Shown: piece after piece, positions 40,483 to 52,627 of the stretch
Numbering within the stretch: position 1 is the stretch's first letter
Layout of the letters: each line of letters starts with the position of its first letter
DNA from: Mantamonas sphyraenae
Taxonomy: Eukaryota; CRuMs; Mantamonadidae
Assembly (NCBI GenBank): GCA_026936335.1
Contig: JAPMXV010000058.1
Span: 124,001 to 188,000 of the forward strand
Direction: 5' to 3'
Length of the DNA stretch: 64,000 bases
Notes under the pieces: generated by a model
Databases searched by the model: none
What the model was told of the DNA's origin: nothing
What the model saw: the letters and a program-made list of their open reading frames with translations, nothing else
Made by a program: the position numbers and the translations under genes

Positions 40483-42283
40483 TCACATGAATTCGCCGTT
40501 GTCAAACCGTGCCTTTGCGCGTCCGTGGGCTGCGTTGAGCTCCTTCTTGCTGAGGTTGATCTTGTCTGCGACGGGAAAGAGGACGTCGACGGTGAGATGG
40601 TAGGTGCCATGCTGCAGGGTCTCCATGAGACCCTCGATGTTGAGTTTGAGGAGGTCGTCGTGCATGACGGTCATGATGGCCAGGGCGACGGTGAAGAACC
40701 AGCGCATGCCCTCAAACAGGAACATGTCCCAATAGGCCAGGACGGTTTCCCAGGGCAGAGAGATGGTGTACATGCAGAGGAGCCACTTTGTGACATAAAA
40801 GGTGGAGTGGACCATGTTTGCCTTGAGATGCTTGGCCAGTGTGGGCAGACGCTGTTCCAACAGATCATCATAGATCATGACATCGATGTGGAACTGAGAC
40901 AGGTCCTGGTCAAACACCCCCGGCATGTAGTTGTCGTTGACAGCCACCATCATCCAGAACGCCTCTTCCTCACCCATGTACATCAGCATCAACCCGGCCA
41001 CCATGGCCATCCCCTGCACGTAGCCCAGGTTCTGACGATGGTGCATGAATGCCTTGAGTGTCCTCCACAGTTTCTGTTGACCACGACCGTCCGCGTCGGC
41101 GAATTCTACGTGGGAAGTGACAACACGGGCACAGAGAGGGAGGGAGGGAGAGAGAGTGTGAGTGCGTGGGTGTCAAGTCTGTCTGTGGGCTCTCTTGCCT
41201 CTTGTGCTCCACCCCATTGGACAACCTACCATAGTGTTCAGGGTAGGTTCGGTCGAGATCCTTGTCCAAGGTGTCCAACCACTTGAGGTGTGTCTCCTCC
41301 CCAAGGACAATCTTGTACGTGTGTGGGTACTGTTGCATCAGGAACTTGGATCCACTGAGGATGGGCCACACGCGTGACCGTACCCCATTGGGGATCCCCT
41401 TGCGGATCCGTTCCCGCAGCTTCTTCTTCTTCTTGCTTGTGTACGTGCCCCAGTTGGCAATCATGTCTTCCCACTTGCTCGTACGTCGCAATATCACCTC
41501 CTGTTCCTCCAGAGTGGGACTGTGTGTGTGTGTTTGTGCAAAATGTAAGTGCCATGTGCCCGTGCGTTGTCTGTGAGTCAGCCCCCCCTGCGTTTTCCCC
41601 TCTTCAGGCGATGTTGAACCCCCCCTCTCACACCCTGTTGTTCACCTACATCTTGGGTTCTGAGCCATCTGTGATTTCAAAGCCATACTCATCGTATGTG
41701 TTTGCGTTCTTTGTCCTGTTTCGTTTGTACTCTTCCATGGTGTATGCCTCCCGCTCGCTGTCCGTCATGGCTTCCAGTTGCGCCTGCTTCTCCTCCTCCT
41801 CTGCCTCTGCGTCGATGACAATCTCGTCTCGTCCTCCTCGTCCTCCTCGTCCTCCTCCCCCTCTTCATACACTCCATCCTCCACACTGTGTCCACTGTAG
41901 CCCGTCACAGCTGGAGTTGTGCCACTGCTGTGATTGCTCTCGGCTCCCTGAGCTCCCTCCTCGTCCTCCCTGCTGCTGCTCCCACTGCTCTCCAGACCAT
42001 GCTGGCTTCTCCATGAATCCAATGGCTGTCCCTCCTCGTCCTGGTCCTCCTCTTCGACGATGAGAAGACGTCCCACGACTGCCAGACCACTTGCTCTGCG
42101 CTGTTGCGGTGTGTTGTTGATGCTGCTGCTGCTGCTGCTATGCTTCTGCGGCGTCGTCGGCGTCCCTGGCGTCCCTGGTGCCACCATCACCACATCCATT
42201 TCGTCCATTTCCTCCTCCTCCTCCTCCACACTCTCGTTGTCCTCCATGCTGGGTGCTGCCACCGTCAGTAGGTTGGACGACAT
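40483..42283 (-). CDS. TBC-domain Rab GTPase-activating protein (GRTP1/TBC1D-like)
   Basis: Exons 41650-42283, 41230-41519 and 40483-41105 (GTAGGT donors; CACAG and CGTAG acceptors). The TBC domain starts at RKGIPNGVRSRVWPILSG. Its arginine finger lies in LDKDLDRTYPEHY and its glutamine finger in LGYVQGMAMVAG, both needed for Rab GTP hydrolysis, so it should be active. The third exon continues to NLSKKELNAAHGRAKARF. A region before the domain (MTDSEREAYTMEEYKRNR, YDEYGFEI) resembles TBC proteins of the GRTP1 type. In exon 1 the frame changes at about 41825-41835 in a GAG/GAC repeat. Adding one G there yields EEDEIVIDAEAEEE and a 515-residue protein. The N-terminus is acidic and Ser-rich. The stop lies 10 bp from the convergent PRKRIP1-like gene. 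Confidence 0.85.
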
Positions 42284-42358
42284 CACAGCGCAACGTACAA
42301 AAACTTGTTCTGCCTGGCTGCGCGCAACCCACCACCTGAACGAAAATCTGCATCCACC
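42284..42358. promoter_or_regulatory. 75-bp divergent promoter, TBC / FAH genes
   Basis: The start codons of the divergent TBC and fumarylacetoacetase genes are 75 bp apart. No recognisable core promoter element was found. Confidence 0.45.
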
Positions 42359-44054
42359 ATGGTATGCAAGCCCATGCATCTTCCCAGTGTACACCCAGGA
42401 GCAAGAAGGATTGACACCGCCGCACATTGTTCACATGCCCCATCATCCCCTCATGTCCACAGTCGTCTTCTGGCAGCAACATTGTGACCACTGATCCCTC
42501 CCTGCGCTCCTTTGTCGAGTACGACGAAACCTGCGAGTTTCCCATCCAGAACCTGCCCTACGGTGTGTTTAAGCTCACCAAGGACAATGGGGAGCTGGGT
42601 GACGCCCACATCGGTGTGGCCATTGGTGACCATGTGCTCGATCTCAACGTCCTGGCCTCAAAGGGCAAGCTTGACGGCGTCCTTTCCGACCCGTCCGTCT
42701 TTCAGCAGGTGTGTTGTTTTCCTTCTCCCCTCCCTTCCATGCATGCACACACACACAGACAGACAGACACATGCACACGCACACATGCGTGTCGAGTGCA
42801 TCCCATACCATGTGTGTGCCACACACGCGCACAGTGTTCAGTCGCGTGGCCGTTGACGTTTATGCCAAAAGAGATTTCTCCAACATTCCGGTTCATTCGA
42901 CCACACCGCATGACTGACTCGTGATGAGGACGGGATGACCACCCACGGTGCACATCCACCCACCCACCCACACACTCCAGCCTGCTCTGAATGAGTTTAT
43001 GGCCCTGGGACGCAAGGATTGGTCTGCAGTGCGTGCGTTTCTGACGGAGCTGCTTGCAGAGGGCTCGTCGTTGGCAGACGACATGGAACTGCGCAGTGAA
43101 GTGCTGTTCCCTCTGGATCAGGTGCAGATGCAATTGCCTGCCAACATTGGAGACTACACCGACTTTTATTCCAGCAAGGAGCATGCCACCAACCTGGGCA
43201 CCATGTTCCGCCCCAACGAGGAGCCCCTCAAGCCCAACTGGGTCCATCTGCCCGTGGGCTACCATGGACGTGCCTCCTCTGTGGTCACCTCTGGCACTGC
43301 CATCAAGCGTCCCCATGGTCAGCTCAAGCCGGCCGAGGGAGCGCCCACCTTTGGCGTGTGCAAGCTCATGGACATTGAGCTGGAGATGGGCTTCTTTGTG
43401 GGTCCGGGCAACGACCTGGGCGATCCCATTCGCATTGGTGAGGCGGAGGAACACATCTTTGGCATGGTGCTCATGAACGATTGGAGTGCTCGTGACATCC
43501 AGAAGTGGGAGTATGTGCCCCTGGGTCCCTTTGGTGGCAAGAACCTGGGCACCACCATCTCCCCGTGGGTGGTCACCATGGAGGCGTTGGAACCCTTCCG
43601 TGTGGCTGCTCCCAAGCAGGATCCCGAGGTCCTGGACTACCTCAACCCGGGTGCTGAGGCCAAGGACACCTACGACATCAACCTCAGCGTCCAGCTGGCC
43701 ACAGAGAGCATGCTCAAGGACGGCAAGCCTCACCAGGAGGTGGCCACAAGCAACTTCAAGTACATGTACTGGAGCATGAAGCAGCAGCTTGTGCAGCACT
43801 CGGTCACCGGATGCAACATGCGCCCGGGCGACCTGTGTGGTTCCGGCACCATCTCGGGACCCGAGGACAGTGAGCGTGGCTCCTTCCTCGAGCTGTGCTG
43901 GAAGGGCACGCAGCCCTTTGCTGTCGGGGACGAGGAGCGCAAGTTTCTGCAGGACAACGACAGCGTCATGCTGCGCGGCTGGTGCCAGGGCGAGGGCTTC
44001 CGTGTTGGTTTTGGCGAGTGCGAGGGCACCATCCTGCCCGCTGTGGAGTATTGA
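42359..44054 (+). CDS. FAH: fumarylacetoacetase
   Basis: FAH hydrolyses fumarylacetoacetate to fumarate and acetoacetate, the last step of tyrosine breakdown in the cytosol. Exons 42359-42361, 42463-42708 and 42981-44054 give 440 residues. The 42463-42708 exon has no in-frame ATG before an upstream stop. An ATG at 42359-42361 in good context (CCACCATGG) is followed at once by a GTATGC donor, so the first coding exon is the start codon alone. The conserved N-terminus [11 protein letters not shown] follows soon after. Other signatures are [31 protein letters not shown], the metal-binding region [35 protein letters not shown] and SGTISGPE. Length and residues match human FAH closely. Confidence 0.95.
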
Positions 44055-44225
44055 GGTGGAAGAAATGAAGCAACGTGACGGGTGACGACCTTTCGTGCGC
44101 ATTGGGGACGGGCATTGCGATGGATTGTGTGATGGTGAGCAACGAGCATGTAATTTTTGATTGAAACGAAAATCCAACCAATCGGATCAAACCACACATT
44201 TCACAATGAATCAAAATTTACATCT

Positions 44226-47200
44226 TCATTCCGACACAATTTGCACCTGGACGGCCTGCTCGTCCGCTGCACCCACACCGGCCGCACTGCTGTCCACTGA
44301 AGAACCACTGGAGCTACCGCTGGAGCTGGAGGAGGCGTTGGCAGCGTCGTCGTCGTTTTCGTCGTCGTCGTCGAGGACGCGGAAGGCTTGGATGCGTTTG
44401 CCTGCCCAGGGCATGGCCGAGTCACGGTACAGCAGCCAGAAGACGTAGGGCATGAAAAAGTCACGCGGGTTGTCCTGTTCGTCGTAGGTAAAGGCCAACA
44501 GTGGGTACTCGACGAGATCGCACTGGCTGCCGGTCCAGGCGCGCGTTTGGCGCTCGAGCACCTCGGAGACGTCGTCGACACGCCAGAAGCTGCTTCCCTG
44601 TAGGCTCTCGTCGAGTTTGCGCTCAAAGTAGGTGACGACCTTGTCGATGTTCTCGATGAGGTCGGAGAAATGGGTGTTGAGACGATAGGGCTCAAACTCG
44701 GACTTGCGGTGCATGAGGGCATACAAGAACTGGAGGTTCTTGGGCAGGCGTTTGCCAAGCATGGTGTTGAGGATCTGGAGGACCATGCGCACATAGTCCG
44801 TGTAGAGCTGGGCCTCGAGGTCGAGGTCAGCGTGGAGGGCCGTGTCGCCACGGGCCTCTGCGTCGAGGGCACGATCACTGAGGAAGGAGTACTTCTTGGC
44901 AAGGAGACGAAAGAGGACCATGAGACGCTGTGCAGCGAGCGGGTGCATGTCGACCATGTGGGGCATCATGTGTGAGAGGATGGCCAGGCAGTTTGTGTTG
45001 AGGTAGGTGTCCTTGAGGACAGCGAGATTGAACTGGACGGCACGAATGACCACAAGGACGACGAGACAAGCCAGGGAAATGTCTGTGCACAAATGGTCCT
45101 TGTACCATGGCACATAGGGAATGGAGACCCTGTGCATGGCCCGTTTGCTGTCCTCCTCCTGGGTCAGGATGAGCAGGGTGACCAGGAGCATGTACATCTG
45201 CTGGGGTCTGGGCGAGGCCTTGCTGCACCTGTACAGCATGTGCAGCAGGGGCATCATGAGTGTTTCCGGGTCTGTGCGTGCCAGAGCGTGGGAGAGGAAG
45301 GCCTGGTTGGAGTGCAGGAGCATGTAGATGACCAGGGTGGAGCTGTCGGATTGGTTGCAGGTGGCAAGGGCATCAAAGAGGTGGGAAAAGTTGAGTTGCA
45401 AGCACTCCTGGCCACGCGTGTCACTGATGTACGGTTGTCCACGGTTGCCAGTGTCCTGCATGGTGTCCAAGGCATGCCGCACCAGGTTGGCACTGCTCGA
45501 GGAGGAGGAGGAGGAGGAGGAGGAGGAGGAGGAGGGATTGCTGCTGCTGTGGATGGCCAATGGGGTGCGCTTGTCCTCGTAGAACATGCCCAACAGTGCC
45601 AGGAGCAGCATGGCACGTTCACCCAACACATTGGCTGGCACCTCTGTCAACACCTGCTTGGTCCACAGATTGGTGCCCAGCACAGAGATGGTGTGCAGGG
45701 CAAACCCCACATAGTCCACCACACCCGATGATGATGATGGTGAGGATGATGAGGATGATGAAGATGATGACGAGGATGAGGAGGAAGAGGCTCCCGATGC
45801 TTCGCCTCCTGCCCCTCCACTCGACTTTGTCTTGGGTGTACGTCCCATGACCATGGTGAGGAGGGAAGCGACGAGTAGACGTGGTTTGCGAATGTGTGCC
45901 AGCAGCAGCTGGGCAAACAGAGGCTCCCCATCCACGTCCTCCATGGCTCGGAACATCTGTGAGCCACACAGCACCAGCAACAGGTTGACAAAACTCAACA
46001 AGGATGCGTCTGGTTTGTTCGCATGGCCTTCTGTGGCCCTGCCAAGCACTCCCACAAGGTCAGCAAGTGTGCACACAAACTCCCGTGCCAGGAAGTGAGT
46101 GTCCACACTCGTTGTTGTTGTCGTTGTCTCTGTCTTGCTGCTGCTGCTTGTTCCATCATCATCCACTCCTTCTCCTTCTCCTTCATGTGTCTCATCGGAT
46201 GTCGAGGATGTGTCTGGCAGCATTGCAAGCACATCGAGCGGTTGTTGTTTGGGGGTGTGATCAGCACCCACGCCGGCCTCTTCCTCCTCCTCAACACCAT
46301 CATGCTTCGCTTCCCCTTCCGAGGTGTTGCCACTTGAGGTGGTGGATGCAGTGGATGCAGTGGATGCAGTGGTTTTGGATGTGGATGAGGATTGCAGTCG
46401 TTGGAGGACAAAGCACAGAGACTTGCTTGCTGGGTCGTCGGCCTGCAGAATGGCTTCGTCCACCACAAACTGACGCATCACCGCCTCGGGTGGATTGGAG
46501 TTGAGCCAGTAGAACACAAACAGACGGATGAGTGTCAAGGTGGCAAACAGTTCCGTCCACAGCGGTTGTGCATCCAGTGACGCCACCGAACCGCCGGGTA
46601 GTTGCATCAGGGCTTTCATCCGCGGGATGGCGTGCAGCACCAGCCGACGGAAGTTGTGTGTCTTGCGATTGTTGTGGACTGTGTGCCAGGCGTATCCAGG
46701 TGGTGGCATGCCCAAGGTGGGGCACACATGCGTGGGTGGGTGTGTGAGGCGTGTGGGGGGTTGGGGGGGACTCAAGGCGGGAGGGGAAGGGGAATCGGGG
46801 GACGGCCGGAAACGCTGGGAAACCCTGCAGGGGAGAGAGAGACACACACACAACACACAACACACACACGTACACATGTCACCAGCAAACACAGCCATCT
46901 GAAGGGCAGAGTCATCATCAAGACGGGACAGCGACTGGACAATGATCTCGTTCACGGGCCAGTTGAAGCCCAGGAGTGACCCAGTGACGGCGTCGTCTTG
47001 CACACTCTTTGCCTTTGCCTTGCCTTGCCCTTGCCTCCCGATGATGACGATGATGATGAGGATGATGAGGATGAGGCGTCGTTGTTGTCCAGGACCACGT
47101 TGTCCTTGCCGTGGGTTGTTCGTACTCGTCCACGGTGAGGGTGTCCTGCTGAAAGGCTGCCAACAGGGCATTCTTGACCTCCTCCTGACTCAATGCCCAA

Positions 47201-47370
47201 TGCCAGAACTCCTCACCCACCACTGCTTCGCCTGAAAAGGTGCTGTCTGCAAACGTGTTGGTTCCCTGCGGAGCCGCCGTTTCGCCTTCAAACCCACGTG
47301 CGTTGGGGCCGCAGATCTCAGACAGCAGCACGCCTGCACTCGAATCGAGCAGACTGAATGACGATCCCAT
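44226..47370 (-). CDS. DYM: dymeclin, Golgi-associated protein
   Basis: Dymeclin is a peripheral Golgi protein needed for Golgi organisation; mutations in human DYM cause Dyggve-Melchior-Clausen dysplasia. The start MGSSFSLLD (ATG at 47370) carries the N-myristoylation-type glycine of the family. An intron at 46679-46873 (GTACGT donor, CACAG acceptor) creates FHNNRKTHNFRRLVLHA, which aligns with the ENNPRTGNL block. The long last exon has family blocks such as HALDTMQDTGN, YMLLHSNQAFLSHALARTD, ISLACLVVLVVIRAVQFNL, LNTNCLAILSHMMPHMVDMH and DFFMPYVFWLLYRDSAMPW. Between about 46985 and 47171 the frame changes in a Ser/Lys-Gly repeat region. Two one-base gaps or a short unseen intron would explain it. 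It is about 983 residues, longer than human DYM (669) because of Ser/Asp-rich inserts. Confidence 0.9.
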
Positions 47371-47388
47371 GCTATTGTGTATGTAATA

Positions 47389-47434
47389 TGTGTGTGTGTG
47401 GTGGTGTGTGGTGGTGGTGGTGGTGGTGGTGGTG
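47389..47434 (+). repeat. TG / TGG simple repeat in the DYM-Patched divergent promoter
   Basis: A (TG)n run passes into a (TGG)n run within the 211-bp gap between the divergent DYM and Patched-like start codons. The rest of this gap is CA- and CTCTCA-rich. Confidence 0.85.
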
Positions 47435-47581
47435 ATTGGGATGGGTTGCGCTGGGCAGGTCCTCAGCACACCCCCACATTCAATCACACTCACTCTCTCA
47501 CCCTCTCACTCTCTCACCCTCTCATTCTCTCTGTTTGTGTGCTGGTTTTCACATGCCCCCACTCACCCACTCTTTACACGA

Positions 47582-50500
47582 ATGGCGGACACAGAGAGAG
47601 CAGGCGACGGGGAAGGGATTGCTCCCAATTCCCGATCCCCTGCTCTCGTGCAACGCTTCATCGCCCGTCGTTCCAAACCCTACATGCGGGTGGGCCTGCT
47701 TGTGGATTTGACGGTGCACAGTGCCTTTCACAACCACGGTGTGCGTGTCAGCCGCCGTCCTTGTCTCTGGCTCTGGGGCACCCTCCTGCTCCTCCTCATC
47801 CCCATGACCTTCCTCCCCAACCTCACCCTCCTCACCTACGAGAAACCATTGCTTCTGGGTGATCCCAAGGAGGTTGAGCCGGTGGTGTCCATGTACTCCG
47901 TGTTTGGCGTCGTCGAGTTTGCCGAACACATCATCACCTCCGCGGCCAACGCCGACGACCCGTACGGTCTTGCAGGCAATGTGCTCACCGCCGATGCGTT
48001 GAGACTGGTCCACTCCAACGATATGGGCCTGCTCACCACTTCCGTGACGTACCAAGGCAACACCCACTCCATGGCCAGCCTCTGCCTGCCCGAACGACCG
48101 CACACAGATCTCGTGCTGGGCAGCGAACGACCCTTTCCGCAGGCATACACCAGCAGTGAATGTGAAAAGCACACTATAATGGACGTGTGGGCCAATCGAA
48201 GTGCATTCGAGGCCGACCCGATCCGGTGGCAACGCTGCAGGCGGCTGTGGACAAAAGGGGGTTCGTCCACCTTGCAAACGGACGCGTCCTGCCCTTCAGT
48301 GCCTTTGCTTCTGGGGTTGACAAAGATGCCAATGGCAAGGTTACACGTGTGCGCTACTGGAGATCTGAAGTGATGTTTACGCCGGTGAGTCGATGGCCTT
48401 GTGTGAGAGCGATTGTGTTTTCCTGGCGGCTGACATTTTCGCCTCGGCACACCCTTGCCCCCTTTTTTTTTGCATGGTGCATGCCCCTCTCAGTTTCCAA
48501 ACCAGCCCCGTTTCAACAGATATGGGCCCATCTACGCGCAGATGTGTGCTGCAATGGCACGGAGGTTGCACATGAAGGAGAAGAGCGGGTTGATCTCCAC
48601 GGTGGGGTGCTACCGGGCCATTGTGGAGGGTGCAGGCACAGCATACCTTGGATTGTGGCTGGTGATGCTCATTGTATACATGGCATCGTTGGATACCGTC
48701 GTGATGTGGAGAGCAAGGTGCTTGTGCTGCTGGTGGGGCTGTTCAACTCCACCTTTGCGGTGCTCTGTGCTCTGGGCATCATGGTGCTCTTGGACTTTCC
48801 CATTCATGTGCTATTGCAGGTCGGTGGTGCTGTGGTGGTGGCCATTGGTGTCGATGATGTGTTCATCATGGTCAGCACCGTGCGACGCATCCAAACCGAC
48901 AATCCCACGCGCAAGTTGGCCAAGGCCATCGGTGAGGCGGGCACCTCCATCCTGATGACCACTGTCACCGATCTCATTGTGTTTGGCTATGGCATGTTCG
49001 CCTCCTCTGCAGGGACTCCCTTCTACTTGAGTCTCTTTGTCTCCATGGCCCTGTTGATTGACTTTGTCTCCCAGATGACCCTTGTGGTGGCTGTCCTCGC
49101 CATGGACCTGCGTCGTGCTGCCCAGGGTCGCTCCCTGCTGGGACTGGGATGCACCAACACCAAGCGTTCGAAAGCAGCCGTCACCACCCTTGCATACACA
49201 GAGAACACAGCTCAGGGGGGGCAGGAGAAGGGCTCGGAGGTGGCGTCGGCGGTGGTGCGGAGAGAGGTGGAAACGGTGCAGCTTGAGTCGATGTCATCGA
49301 CGACGGATGAAACTCGTCGCACCTCCGCCACCCACAGTGTCAATAGCATCACTGTGGTTCAAGTTCGATCGGATTCCCCCTTTTCACAGCGGTCTGGAGA
49401 CACGGCGGAGTTGATCCGTGACGAGGACCACCAGGCAGCGGTGACGATGACGGACGAATCTGTGCTGGCTCGTTTCTTTTCCACCACCTATGTGGATGTC
49501 ATCATGCACCGAGGGTGTCATGTGGCGGCATTGCTGTTGCTGATTGGCATTGTGATTGTGTCTGTGTTCTCGTGCACAGAGAACCATGCGAAGATCATCA
49601 CGTCGCGAGACATTTCGCTGGATGACACAGGGAGCACCATCACACAACATCAACTGCGTCGCAACGCACACATGGTTCAATCATCGGTGTCACCAGCCTA
49701 CCTGATTGTGCCACAGGGCACCGACTACACAGATGCAGGCACCCAACGTGTGTTGCGGGAAGCGTGTGCACTGCTGCTGGGAGACAAGATGGGGGCACCT
49801 GTGATGCAATCGGGGTGGAACAATGCCACCTCGTGTTGGTTTGCAGAGTTTGAAGCATGGTTGAACGGCACAGCGCCGCAGGACGAGGAGACGTTTCATC
49901 GGCAGCTGCGAACGTTCACAGCAGTGCCTGCACACGAGCACGTGCGACAACACATCATGTGGGACCAGAAGGGACGGCTGTACATGTCACGGTTTGCATG
50001 GCAAGCGCCCGTGGTGACCAGCGTGGCAGGCGGCATTTCCAATCACTCTGCGGCCACACGGTTCTTTCGCACGCACCTCAGTGCAGGCGCAAGTGCCACT
50101 TTGCACTTTGTAAACTCAGAATGGTCACGTGCCATGTCTGCACGCTATGTGGAACAGCTTCTGGTGGAAACGGGAGTGGTGACAGGCGTGTTGGTGACCC
50201 TCGCCTCTGCCGTGCTGCTGATCAACCCACTGTCCAGTGTGCTCGTCACCCTGGCCATGTGGGGCACTGCATTGTGCACATACCAACTTCTGGACTGGTT
50301 CCCAGGTCGGAACCTGAATCTGGCCATGGTGTTTGTGGGTGTGTTTGCTCTGGGCTTTGGCATCGATTTCACCGCCCATCTGGTGCTCCACTTCAACACA
50401 GAGGCTGGCAGTGTGGAGGAACGTCTGCGTCACACCATGGGCGCTGTAGGTGGGTCTGTCTTTCATGGGTTTGGCAGTGCAGTGACCCTCAGTGTGTTGC

Positions 50501-50724
50501 TCTTCATCCTGGACGGGTACCTGCAGACGATTGTGCTGATCTTTGTGGTGGCGTTGATCATCTCCTTTGTCATTGCCATTTGCATTGTGCCTGTGGTGTT
50601 GCAATTCATGACCCCGCCGCCCGCATTGCGTGACATGCACATGCACGAACGGCTGCAGACACGCAAGACAGACATTGAAGACACGTGGGAGATGCACTTC
50701 AAGGGCAAACACGACGAAGGATGA
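47582..50724 (+). CDS. Patched/RND-family membrane protein
   Basis: This is a 12-TM RND-superfamily protein of the Patched-related type, probably moving sterols or other lipids. The first TM is LWGTLLLLLIPMTFL. The sterol-sensing-type half includes FNSTFAVLCALGIMVLLDF and the TM4 proton-relay motif IGVDDVFIM. The second half has a matching GFGIDFTAHLVLHF in TM10, then GGSVFHGFGSAVTL. A cytosolic linker follows TM6, and a luminal loop has N-glycosylation sequons. The intron is 48385-48493 (GTGAGT donor, CTCTCAG acceptor). Two frame changes, at about 48187-48240 and 48700-48720, each need one extra base; with both restored the protein is 1,011 residues. Neither looks like an intron, so missing bases are likely, though an inactivated copy cannot be excluded. 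Confidence 0.85.
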
Positions 50725-50794
50725 ACAATGGCGGGTGCTTCCCTCCCTGGATAAATACAGTAATGAATGAATGACCCCCATCGGACCAACCAGA

Positions 50795-51649
50795 ATGGCG
50801 GCAGACTTTGTCTGCGTGGAGTGCGGAAGCCCTGCAGACAGTCTGTGTGAGCATGTGGGGAACAATGCAGGCGTGAAGCTGAGCATGTGCACACAGTGTC
50901 ACAAGGTGGTGGACAAATACGTGGAGTTCGAGGCTGTGGTGGTCATCCTGGACCTCATCCTGCTCAAACCCGCCGTGTACAGACACATCCTGTTCAACGA
51001 ACTGCCCTACCGTCGCAGCGGCGTCGATGCGTGGATTTGGAACCAATTCTTCTTCTACGTCATCCTGGATGCATGTGCGTGAGCGCAAACGGCGGGAGGG
51101 AAGGGGGGAGCAGGGTGAGTGATTCCACGCTGACACCCACCCACCCACCCACCCACCCACACCCACCCACACACAGACGAGATGTTCTCACGCAAGTATG
51201 GGCGGTTTGACATGCTTGTGTACCTTCAACGATTGGTGATGGAAGAGGAAAAGGCGTTTGTGGAGTGGCAGCCACTGCTCAACGTGGCCCAGGAGCTGAC
51301 ATACTCGCTATTTGAAAACGTGGGCTATGTGCTGGGCATTGGACTGGTGGCATCACAATTGGGGGTCATGCGACACAGCGAACGACGGTGGGGGCGCATG
51401 TACGGGGCAAACTACGTGGTGATGGCCGTCGTCCTGTCCTCCTTTGGCAAGGCGCTCGTCCTGTCCACCATGGTGTGGGAGTACACCTTTGAGTTTGGTG
51501 GCATTGTGTCTGTCTTTGTCCTGGGTGCAAACATGTTTGCTCTCATGGTCCTCACAGACAACCACGGCGGCGCCGTCGCAAGCATGCTCGCTGGCGGCGT
51601 CCTCCTGCGACTCGCCGTCTCGGCCTCCCTCCCGCGTTTGCTCAGGTGA
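50795..51649 (+). CDS. ARV1: ARV1 lipid-homeostasis protein
   Basis: ARV1 is an ER membrane protein needed for sterol distribution and GPI-anchor synthesis. Exons 50795-51074 and 51177-51649 (GTGCGT donor, CACAG acceptor) give 250 residues. The N-terminal ARV1 homology domain has the paired-Cys zinc motif: FVCVECG, then LSMCTQCHKVVDKYVEFE, then VVILDLILLKPAVYRHILFN. The splice gives DAYEMFSRKYG, as in the family. Several hydrophobic segments follow. The chosen start is MAADFVCVECG; another in-frame ATG lies 24 bp upstream. It follows the Patched-like gene by 70 bp in the same direction. Confidence 0.92.
51134..51176 (+). repeat. CCCA tetranucleotide repeat in the ARV1 intron
   Basis: Imperfect (ACCC)n / (CCCA)n repeats fill the last third of the ARV1 intron and run into its ACACAG acceptor. 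A similar CCCA tract occurs near 52880-52920. Confidence 0.8.
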
Positions 51650-51914
51650 CACACACCTCATGATGGGCGGGAGGGGGGTTCTCCACACATGTGTACATAA
51701 TAGAACCAACTGCAGACAAGAATGGCGGGCAAGAGCTAAGATCACATCCTCCAACCCACACACCACGCACACACACGCAAAGAGAGAGATAGAATCAGGA
51801 TCAACACTGGGGAACACGCTCCCACATTGTGCATTGACGCTTAACCCACGCCGCCGGTGCAGCCTGTGTGCAGCCTGCAGCTTGAGCTCCGCCTCGCTCG
51901 CAACAACCGGGCAT

Positions 51915-52627
51915 TTAAAGGCCGAGCTTGGTGCGGCGCCAGTGACGGCGCTTGGCGTTGTAGCGGATCTTGTTGCCGGTTCGGAGGCGGATCCACTGGG
52001 GCAGAGGTCTGTGGTAGGTACGGGGACGGGTTAGCATGCCATGGACAGTGTTCACGGGTTCCAGAGCGGCGACCAAACACAAAAGAGAGGGATTTGCCAG
52101 CGCATGCACAGCCTTGTTTTGCCCTCAGACACACGCAGACCACACCTCAAGCACACACCACACACATACACACATACAGACACACACGTGTGTGTCCGCC
52201 TGCATGTGTATGTGTGGCGTAGCATCTGCAGAGCGAGTAGAGAGGCGTGCAAAGGGCAACTGGGCAATGGAAAAAGCTGCTTGGCACACCCAGCACAGCC
52301 TTTACGCAGCCACCAGCCATGACCAGAGCACCACACTCAGTCTACTGCATGCCCACGTCTGTCTTGCATCGCATGCCCTGCAGTGTGTGCGGCTGTGGCG
52401 CATGTGGCGTGTGCTGCAGCCGAAGGAGTTCCCAGCCTCGGAAAATGCATGCAAAAAGCAGCGGCGGCAATCGGCCGCCGTACAGCACGCATGGGTGTGT
52501 CTCCACGCTCCACGTTGCGTCTGTGACATGTTCTCCCTCGTGACTACACGTGACACTCAACATACCGGTTCTGGCGGGCCTTCTTGGCGAGGATTCGCTT
52601 GGTCTTCAGGCTCTTGTGGCTGGGCAT
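51915..52627 (-). CDS. RPL39: 60S ribosomal protein eL39
   Basis: This is a 51-residue protein, exactly the usual eL39 length, from exons 52566-52627 and 51915-52008 (GTATGT donor, CCACAG acceptor). Exon 1 reads [20 protein letters not shown]. Exon 2 gives [17 protein letters not shown] and [11 protein letters not shown], nearly identical to animal and yeast eL39. The protein lines the ribosomal exit tunnel. The 557-bp intron is the longest in the window. I looked for C/D-box motifs of an intronic snoRNA on the coding strand and saw no TGATGA box. The intron is rich in CA/TG runs. Confidence 0.97.

Noticed and set aside
37823..40486. 887-codon minus-strand frame
   Set aside because: It is antisense to the C-terminal part of the giant TPR gene and PRKRIP1. 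It has no recognisable domain and low-complexity content.
48187..48720. Tiny introns explaining the Patched-like frame changes
   Set aside because: The only GT...AG pairs close enough are 15-16 bases, far too short, and conserved residues continue right up to the shift on both sides.
51134..51176. CCCA repeats as a CRISPR-like or telomeric array
   Set aside because: There are no spacers, the unit is four bases and imperfect, and it lies inside the ARV1 intron; it is a simple repeat.
52009..52565. snoRNA in the long eL39 intron
   Set aside because: No C box (TGATGA) is seen on the coding strand. An H/ACA RNA cannot be excluded by eye, but nothing supports it.
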